Of a DNA stretch of 64,000 nucleotides, positions 56,533 to 64,000 are shown one piece after another (position 1 is the stretch's first letter; each line of letters starts with the position of its first letter). The DNA is taken from contig NZ_CP109787.1 in assembly GCF_025857195.1 (NCBI RefSeq), positions 2,731,501 through 2,795,500 of the forward strand, given 5' to 3'. Position numbers and translations under genes: made by a program. This stretch comes from Leisingera thetidis (GTDB lineage Bacteria; Pseudomonadota; Alphaproteobacteria; Rhodobacterales; Rhodobacteraceae). The notes under the pieces were generated by a model. The model was given only the letters and a program-made list of their open reading frames with translations, was not told the origin of the DNA and did not search any database.

Positions 56533-56588
56533 TGTCGGGGACCCGTGTCCGGCCCCCGACATACTCGCTAACAAACCGAATCCGGTTT
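56533..56588. repeat. Hairpins downstream of the second katG
   Basis: TGTCGGGG (56533-56540) pairs with CCCCGACA (56554-56561), and AAACCG (56573-56578) pairs with CGGTTT (56583-56588) followed by T. They start 25 bases after the katG stop on the minus strand and may end or stabilise that transcript. Confidence 0.4.
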
Positions 56589-56612
56589 TCGTCTGATCCG
56601 CCGCGTCGGGCG

Positions 56613-58883
<2,271 letters not shown>

Positions 58884-60455
58884 TCAGAGGTTCTGACGGC
58901 CAAGCTCCGCTGCGATGTACTCGGCTTGCCGGATCGCAAGAGCCACGATCGTCAGCGTCGGATTTTCTGCCGCGCCGGTCGTGAACTGGCTGCCGTCTGA
59001 GACAAACAAGTTGGCAATGTCATGACTCTGGCCATGGGCGTTGACCACCCCGTCGCGCGGGTTGGCCGCCATCCGGTTGGTGCCGAGATTGTGGGTCGAC
59101 GGATAGGGCGGTGTCGGGAAGACGCGGGTCGCGCCGACCGCCTCATAGACCGCCTTGCCCTGGCTGTAGGCATGGCCGCGCATCGCGATGTCGTTGGGGT
59201 GATCGTCGAAATGCACGTTGGCCACCGGCAACCCGTGCTGATCGGTCACGCCGGTGTTGAGCGTGATGCGGTTTGTTTCCTGCGGCATGTCCTCGCCCAC
59301 GATCCACATGCCCGCCATGTTCTCGTAGTGGTCGATCGCGGTGGTGAACTCCCGTCCCCAGGCGCCGGGATCGAGAAAGGCCGCCATGAACGGCAAGCCC
59401 AGTGCCAGCGTCTCCAGCTCGTAACCGCCCACGAAGCCCCGGGAGGGGTCGTGTACCGCCTCGTCCTGGATGATCCCGGCCATTGTCGTGCCGCGCCACA
59501 TGCGCACCGGCTGATCAAAGACCGCATAGACCGAGCCGGTCACATGCCGCATGTAGTTTTGCCCGACCTGGCCGGAACTGTTGGCCAGCCCGTCGGGGAA
59601 CATCGGCGAGGCGGAATTGAGCAGGAGCCGCGGGCTTTCGATCGAGTTCCCGGCAACACAGACAACCCGCGCCTTCTGTTCCTGCTGGTTGCCATCCGCA
59701 TCGGCATAGATGACGCCCGTGACCTTGCCATGCTCGTTGTGCTCGATCCGCAGAACATGGCAGCGCTCACGCACCTCAAGGTTGCCCGTCGCTTCACCGC
59801 GCGGAATGTCTGTATAGGCGGCGGACCATTTGGCCCCCCATTTGCAGCCCTGGAAACAGAACCCGGTCTGCTGGCAGGCCGGGCGCTCGTCGTAATCAGC
59901 CGAGTTGATCGCCATCCGGCCGGTGTGGACCGCTTCGTACCCCAGCGCCCGCGCGCCTTTCTCGAAGACCTTGAAATTGTTGTTGCCCGGCAGCCCGGCA
60001 CGGCCGCCCGTGCGCGTCACGCCCAGCTTGTTTTCAGCGAGTGCGTAGTAGTTGTCCATCTCGCGCGGGTCGATCGGCCAGTCGAGCAGGTTGGCCCCTT
60101 CAACATCGCCATAGGTGCTGCGCGCCTTCCATTCGTGGTCCTGGAAGCGCAGCGACGCTCCGGCCCAGTGGATGGTCGTACCGCCGACCGCCTTGACGAT
60201 CCAGGCCGGCAGGCCCGAGAAGTCCTTCGACACCCGCCAATCACCGCTGGTGGTGCGCGGGTCGACCCAGGCAAGCTGGCCGAAACTGTCCCATTCGTCG
60301 TTGATGTAATCCTCGGGCAGGTAGCGCCCGCCGGCCTCCAGCGCGACGACGGAAACGCCTTTCTGGGCCAGTTCGTTGGCCAGGACGCCGCCCCCGGCGC
60401 CGGTTCCGATCACGACAACAACGCTGCCGTCTGTCAGGTCAAATGGTGCGCTCAT
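58884..60455 (-). CDS. GMC-family FAD-dependent alcohol/sugar oxidoreductase, large subunit
   Basis: A 523-residue GMC flavoprotein. The FAD-binding GTGAGGGVLANELAQKG stretch is near residue 17. The GMC C-terminal signature GSQFTTGAAENPTLTIVALAI and the catalytic-His region STHNLGTNRMA are present. Members oxidise gluconate, sorbitol, long-chain or secondary alcohols. It has no signal peptide of its own; the small subunit gene just before it has a Tat signal, so the pair may be exported together as in gluconate 2-dehydrogenase. The ATG at 60453-60455 lies just before (upstream of) the stop region of the small subunit, 13 bases away. Confidence 0.9.
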   Translation of the reverse strand: MSAPFDLTDGSVVVVIGTGAGGGVLANELAQKGVSVVALEAGGRYLPEDYINDEWDSFGQLAWVDPRTTSGDWRVSKDFSGLPAWIVKAVGGTTIHWAGASLRFQDHEWKARSTYGDVEGANLLDWPIDPREMDNYYALAENKLGVTRTGGRAGLPGNNNFKVFEKGARALGYEAVHTGRMAINSADYDERPACQQTGFCFQGCKWGAKWSAAYTDIPRGEATGNLEVRERCHVLRIEHNEHGKVTGVIYADADGNQQEQKARVVCVAGNSIESPRLLLNSASPMFPDGLANSSGQVGQNYMRHVTGSVYAVFDQPVRMWRGTTMAGIIQDEAVHDPSRGFVGGYELETLALGLPFMAAFLDPGAWGREFTTAIDHYENMAGMWIVGEDMPQETNRITLNTGVTDQHGLPVANVHFDDHPNDIAMRGHAYSQGKAVYEAVGATRVFPTPPYPSTHNLGTNRMAANPRDGVVNAHGQSHDIANLFVSDGSQFTTGAAENPTLTIVALAIRQAEYIAAELGRQNL

Positions 60456-60468
60456 TGCTCAAGCCCCC

Positions 60469-60993
60469 TCAAAGCCAGTGGATGTCGTCGAAACCGCGGT
60501 CGATGTAGCCGCCTTCGGAGAAGCTCTCGCCCTCGTATCCGAAGATCGGCCAAACCGCTTTCTGGTTGTAGAGACCCGTCACAAGACCGCCGCGGACCTG
60601 CTGGAAGAAGGCGGTGTCTTTGAAACCGCGCAACAGATCGGCGCGGTCACGTTCCCAGCCGATGCCGATGTAGCGGGCATAGCCCACGCCCCTGGCCGCA
60701 TCGTTCAGCGCTGCGACACCGGCCTCAACCCCTTCGGCCGCCTCTGCGGTGTCATAGCCCTTGACTGCGATTGCATAGAACTCGTCGCCGACCTGATCGT
60801 GCGGATAGATATCGCGCGCCATCTGGATAAGCGTCGCCATAGTTTCAGGCTTGAGATGTTCGACCTCGAGCGCCCAATTGGAGGCGCTGGCCTTGCCCGC
60901 GACGAAACCGGCGCCGATAACGAAGCCGGCACCGAAGAGCGCGCTTTGCGACAGCAGCTGGCGGCGGGTCATGCCTTGCTTGCGAAGTGACAT
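60469..60993 (-). CDS. Gluconate 2-dehydrogenase subunit 3-like protein with Tat signal
   Basis: A 174-residue protein whose N-terminus has a twin-arginine signal (TRRQLLSQSALFGAGFVIG) with a cleavage region after GKASAS. The mature part matches the small subunit (subunit 3) of membrane-bound gluconate dehydrogenases, which partners a GMC subunit. By hitch-hiker export it could carry the GMC subunit to the periplasm. The ATG at 60991-60993 is 25 bases after the glyoxalase-like gene. No cytochrome c subunit is seen here. Confidence 0.87.
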   Translation of the reverse strand: MSLRKQGMTRRQLLSQSALFGAGFVIGAGFVAGKASASNWALEVEHLKPETMATLIQMARDIYPHDQVGDEFYAIAVKGYDTAEAAEGVEAGVAALNDAARGVGYARYIGIGWERDRADLLRGFKDTAFFQQVRGGLVTGLYNQKAVWPIFGYEGESFSEGGYIDRGFDDIHWL

Positions 60994-61018
60994 TGGGATC
61001 CTCCCTGTCTGATCTGGA

Positions 61019-61414
61019 TTACCGGTAGCGTCCGGCCCGCTGCAGGACCTCGATCTCGTAACCGTCGGGGTCCTGAACGAAGAAGAAATGGGCGAGCGTT
61101 GCGCCCTCGTGCTTGAATTCGACGAGCTTGCGGGGCTTCAGCCCCTCGGCCTCGAACCTTGCGTGTTCCGCCGCCACATCGGGCACGCAGACCGCCAGGT
61201 GGCCATAGCCGTTGCCCAGGTCGTAGGGCTCGGTCTGGCCCTTGTTGATTGTCAGTTCGAGCTCGAAGTCGGCCTCGTCATTGGACAGGTAGACCAGCGA
61301 GAAGCCGTCGAAATCGAGACGCTCCGCCACGGTCAGCCCGAAGGCCCTGCGGTAAAAATCGACCGAGCGCTTTTCGTCCAGCACGCGGATCATGGAATGG
61401 ATGGCTTTGGCCAT
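61019..61414 (-). CDS. gloA: Glyoxalase I-like VOC-family protein
   Basis: A 131-residue vicinal-oxygen-chelate protein. The metal ligands expected for glyoxalase I are visible: His near residue 5 (IHSMIRV), Glu in FELELT, His in GYGHLAV and Glu in YEIEVLQ. Glyoxalase I joins methylglyoxal and glutathione to lactoylglutathione. The ATG at 61412-61414 follows a GAGGAC site. Its place between an alcohol dehydrogenase and a GMC enzyme hints at detoxifying a reactive aldehyde or ketone, such as methylglyoxal or hydroxyacetone-derived products of propane or acetone oxidation. Confidence 0.85.
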   Translation of the reverse strand: MAKAIHSMIRVLDEKRSVDFYRRAFGLTVAERLDFDGFSLVYLSNDEADFELELTINKGQTEPYDLGNGYGHLAVCVPDVAAEHARFEAEGLKPRKLVEFKHEGATLAHFFFVQDPDGYEIEVLQRAGRYR

Positions 61415-61523
61415 GGTGTCCTCGGCATTGCAGGTGGTAAGGGGCCCCGCGGGCACCCGGGAAGGACGCAGGCCCGCGGGGCAAGGCACGCGGGCGGCGC
61501 GCCTCGGGGAGCCGGGCTGCGTG

Positions 61524-62567
61524 TCAGGGCACGATCACGCCGCGCCCGGTGAACTTGCGATCCTTGAAGTCGGAAATCGCCTGGTTGATGTTGGCCAGCT
61601 TGTATTCGGTCTGGTGCATCGTGACCTTGCCGTCGGCGTTCATCTCCATCAGCTCGACCAATTCGACGAAGTCGCCCACCAGGCTGCCGCCGATCTTGAT
61701 CTCGTTGGCAACCAGCTCCAGCGTCGGCACTTCGACCCTGCCGCCATAGCCCACCATGATCAGCTCGCCGCCCTGCCGCAGCAGCTTCCAGCAGATGTTC
61801 TCGGTGCCGTGCTCACCGACGAAATCAATCGCCACATGCACACCGCCGCCGGTCAGGTCCTTGACCTCGTCGATCAGGTTCGGCCCGCCGTCGAGCACGA
61901 TGTCGGCCCCCAGCTCCCTGGCCAGCACCTGCGCCGCCGGTTCCCGGTCCACCGCGATGACCCGTGCGCCGCAGGTGTGCTTGAGCACCTGGAGCGCGAT
62001 ATGGCCCAGCCCGCCAATCCCCAAAAGCAGGACATAACCGCCGGGATTGAGCAGTTTCGCGGCCTTCTTGGCGGCGCGGTAGGCGGTGATCCCGGCATCG
62101 GCCATCGGCGCGACGCTCAGCGGTGTGATGCCGGTGTTCAGCTTGATGACCGAACGTTCGTTGGTCTTGAAATACTCAGCAAAGCCGCCATCCAGCCCGA
62201 GACCCGGGAACTTGCCGTGGTCGCAGTACATGTCATGGCCATAGCGGCATTCCAGGCAGATGCCGCAGGCGTTGAACGGGTGGCAGATCACCGCGTCGCC
62301 GGGTTTGACCGAGGTGACATTGCTGCCCACGTCCTCGACCCAGCCGGCGTTTTCATGGCCCATCACGTAGGGCAGCAGGTTGCCCTCGGTGTCCATGATG
62401 TCCTTCCAGACGCCTTCGATGATGTGCAGGTCGGTGCGGCAGAGGCCCGCGGCGCCGACCTTGACGATCACCTCGTCCGCGGCCGTGATCGTGGGCGCGG
62501 CGACGTCCTCGATCTTCAACTCGACATTCATGCCGGGGTCGTATTCGTAGAGTCTCGCTGCTTTCAT
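61524..62567 (-). CDS. NAD(P)-dependent zinc alcohol dehydrogenase
   Basis: A 347-residue medium-chain alcohol dehydrogenase. Catalytic zinc ligands are Cys (AAGLCRTDLH) and His (VMGHENAG), the structural zinc cluster Cys-x2-Cys-x2-Cys type is in CGICLECRYGHDMYC, and GIGGLGHIALQVLK binds NAD(P). It oxidises a short-chain alcohol to aldehyde or ketone. The ATG at 62565-62567 lies 61 bases after the GroEL-like stop. In actinobacterial and alphaproteobacterial propane/butane monooxygenase loci a similar dehydrogenase sits directly beside a GroEL paralogue, as here. Confidence 0.93.
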   Translation of the reverse strand: MKAARLYEYDPGMNVELKIEDVAAPTITAADEVIVKVGAAGLCRTDLHIIEGVWKDIMDTEGNLLPYVMGHENAGWVEDVGSNVTSVKPGDAVICHPFNACGICLECRYGHDMYCDHGKFPGLGLDGGFAEYFKTNERSVIKLNTGITPLSVAPMADAGITAYRAAKKAAKLLNPGGYVLLLGIGGLGHIALQVLKHTCGARVIAVDREPAAQVLARELGADIVLDGGPNLIDEVKDLTGGGVHVAIDFVGEHGTENICWKLLRQGGELIMVGYGGRVEVPTLELVANEIKIGGSLVGDFVELVELMEMNADGKVTMHQTEYKLANINQAISDFKDRKFTGRGVIVP

Positions 62568-62628
62568 GGTCTATGTCCTTTGCTCGGGAGAGGCCGGAAC
62601 GCCCGGCCCCTCGGGTGTGGAACCGCGC

Positions 62629-64000
62629 TCAGGCGCGGCCCAGAAGCTCGGCACCGCCACCGCGGGCGGGGCCTTCGGTCGGGTCGGCCTCGCCTTCTTC
62701 GAGGTCGCCGACCAGGGTTTCCGTGGTCAGGATCAGCGTCGCGACCGAGGCTGCGTTGACCAGCGCGCTGGCAGGCACACGGGCGGGATCGACGATGCCG
62801 GACTCGAACATGTTGCCGTAGGTGCCGGTGGCGGCGTTGTAGCCGTGGCCCGGCGGGCCCTCGGCCACGGCGTGCGCCACGGCGGCCACGTCGGCCCCGG
62901 CATTGCGGGCAATGCGGCGGACCGGTTCGGTCAGGATCGAACGCACTAGCTGGATGCCCTTGGCCACGTCGCCGAGCGCGTCGAGCGTGTCGAGGCAGCC
63001 GGAGATCTGCGCCAGCGCCGTACCGCCGCCTGCGACCACGCCATCCTCGGCTGCCGCCTGGACCGCACAAAGCGCATCCTCGATCAGCTGGATCGTGCGC
63101 TTCTGCTCGACCGGGGTGAAACCGCCTGCATAGATGATCGCGCTGCCGCCCGTGAGTTTCGACAGCCGCTCGCGCAGCTTGTCCTTCTCGATGTTCGGCG
63201 GGGCCACGTCATGCTGGCGCTGGACCTGGTTGCGGCGGGCGGTAATCGCCTCCGGATCGCCCTCGCCGCGCAGCACCGAGGTGCCGGATGCGTGTGAGCG
63301 GACCATTTCCGCCCCGCCCAGCTGCGCCAGCGTGACGGTCTCGATCTTCTTGCCCAGATCGCGGGCCAGAACCTCGCCGCCTGTCAGGATCGCAAGGTCG
63401 TCCATCATGGCGGAGCGCCAATGGCCGTATTCCGGCGGATGCACGATCAGGTATCTCCCCGCGCCGCCGTTCTCCAGCAGCTTGACCACCACCTCTGGCG
63501 CGATCTCTTCCGCGACGATCAGAAGCGGGCGGTTCTTGGCATTGGCAATCGAGATGGCGGAGTCCAGCATCTCGGGCTTCAAGATCTTCTGGTCTGTCAG
63601 CAGGATCAGCGGGTTGCGCAGCACCGCCTCCATGTGCTCGCGGTCGGTGACCATGTGGTGCGAGATGTAGCCACGCTCGAAAGACATGCCTTCGACCACG
63701 TCCATCGTGGTTTCAATGGTGACGCCGAAGTCGGCCGAGATGACGCCATCGCGGCCCACCCGGCGAAAGGCTTCGGCCACCAGCCCGCCCAGCTTGGGAT
63801 CAGTCGACGACACGCGCGCCACCGCCTCAAGGTACTCCGGGTGGTCGTCGCAATCGAGCGAGGAGGCATCTATCGCGTCGACCACCCGCGCAACCGCCAG
63901 GTCGATCCCCTTGCAGAGATCGACTGGCTTGACACCCTTATCGGTCAAATCCACGCCACGCTGGATCAGTGCGTTGGCCAGCACGATGGCGGTAGTCGTA
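62629..64000 (-). CDS. groEL: Divergent GroEL-like chaperonin, 5' end cut by the window
   Basis: 457 codons of a GroEL-family protein run to the window edge, where TTTAIVLANALIQRG matches the region after the ATPase GDGTTTAT motif. The apical and equatorial regions follow. The ATPase Asp in IEDALCAVQAAAEDGVVAGGG matches catalytic Asp398 of E. coli GroEL. The C-terminus ends GGAELLGRA and lacks the Gly-Gly-Met tail of housekeeping GroEL; no groES is adjacent. Divergent GroEL copies of this type (PrmG/MimG) fold propane-type diiron monooxygenases. The missing N-terminus lies beyond 64000. Confidence 0.9.
   Translation of the reverse strand, partial: TTTAIVLANALIQRGVDLTDKGVKPVDLCKGIDLAVARVVDAIDASSLDCDDHPEYLEAVARVSSTDPKLGGLVAEAFRRVGRDGVISADFGVTIETTMDVVEGMSFERGYISHHMVTDREHMEAVLRNPLILLTDQKILKPEMLDSAISIANAKNRPLLIVAEEIAPEVVVKLLENGGAGRYLIVHPPEYGHWRSAMMDDLAILTGGEVLARDLGKKIETVTLAQLGGAEMVRSHASGTSVLRGEGDPEAITARRNQVQRQHDVAPPNIEKDKLRERLSKLTGGSAIIYAGGFTPVEQKRTIQLIEDALCAVQAAAEDGVVAGGGTALAQISGCLDTLDALGDVAKGIQLVRSILTEPVRRIARNAGADVAAVAHAVAEGPPGHGYNAATGTYGNMFESGIVDPARVPASALVNAASVATLILTTETLVGDLEEGEADPTEGPARGGGAELLGRA

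Overview
This is a 64 kb high-GC window from a marine alphaproteobacterium, most likely Rhodobacteraceae (Roseobacter group; Leisingera, Phaeobacter or Ruegeria relatives). The assignment rests on gene content: dmdC and dmdD for DMSP demethylation, compatible-solute and methylamine uptake and demethylation genes, a tandem CaiB-type CoA transferase beside a LysR gene and a BCCT carrier, oxyR-katG, and DUF3726 proteins. No tRNA, rRNA, insertion sequence, integrase or CRISPR array was seen. Function calls come from reading the sequence and from remembered family features, not from database searches.

Layout. 1-3.1 kb: oxyR (cut by the window edge) divergent from katG. 3.2-7.8 kb: a minus-strand cytochrome c oxidase operon, coxB-coxA-subunit III-like-coxC-subunit IV. 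8-20.4 kb: a catabolic island with a tandem class III CoA transferase, a divergent LysR gene, a BCCT transporter, an Ldh2-family dehydrogenase, a DUF3726 protein, a 562-residue unknown, an M19-like protein without most metal ligands, a ketoglutarate-semialdehyde-type aldehyde dehydrogenase and a second divergent LysR gene. 20.4-23.6 kb: btuFCD behind a cobalamin riboswitch. 23.7-25.7 kb: rimK and an AstE/AspA-family deacylase. 26.1-30.3 kb: a small unknown gene and a pqiA-pqiA-pqiB-pqiC lipid-transport operon. 30.5-40 kb: a DeoR repressor divergent from a quaternary/tertiary-amine ABC importer, a choline-kinase-like protein, a dimethylglycine-dehydrogenase-like flavoprotein and a GbdR-like AraC regulator. 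40.2-44 kb: dmdD and dmdC with a divergent AraC regulator. 44.1-48.1 kb: a CPA1 antiporter with a C-terminal cyclic-nucleotide-binding domain, and an HPP-CBS membrane protein. 48.3-53.2 kb: a compact chemotaxis operon (a soluble receptor with three PAS repeats, cheR, cheD and a triple-CheW protein). 53.8-64 kb: a minus-strand oxidative cluster with a divergent GroEL (cut by the window edge), alcohol dehydrogenase, glyoxalase-like protein, Tat-exported small GMC subunit, GMC oxidoreductase, a second katG, a 163-residue unknown and an AcoR-like sigma-54 activator.

How the parts fit. Much of the window serves uptake and breakdown of methylated osmolytes (betaines, methylamines, DMSP) and protection from peroxide. 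Two regions look least described. One is the BCCT/Ldh2/DUF3726/562-aa/M19-like/aldehyde-dehydrogenase operon, which probably degrades an unidentified betaine-like solute. The other is the GroEL-alcohol dehydrogenase-GMC-KatG-sigma-54 cluster, which resembles the accessory half of a propane-type diiron monooxygenase locus; the oxygenase genes would lie just beyond base 64000.
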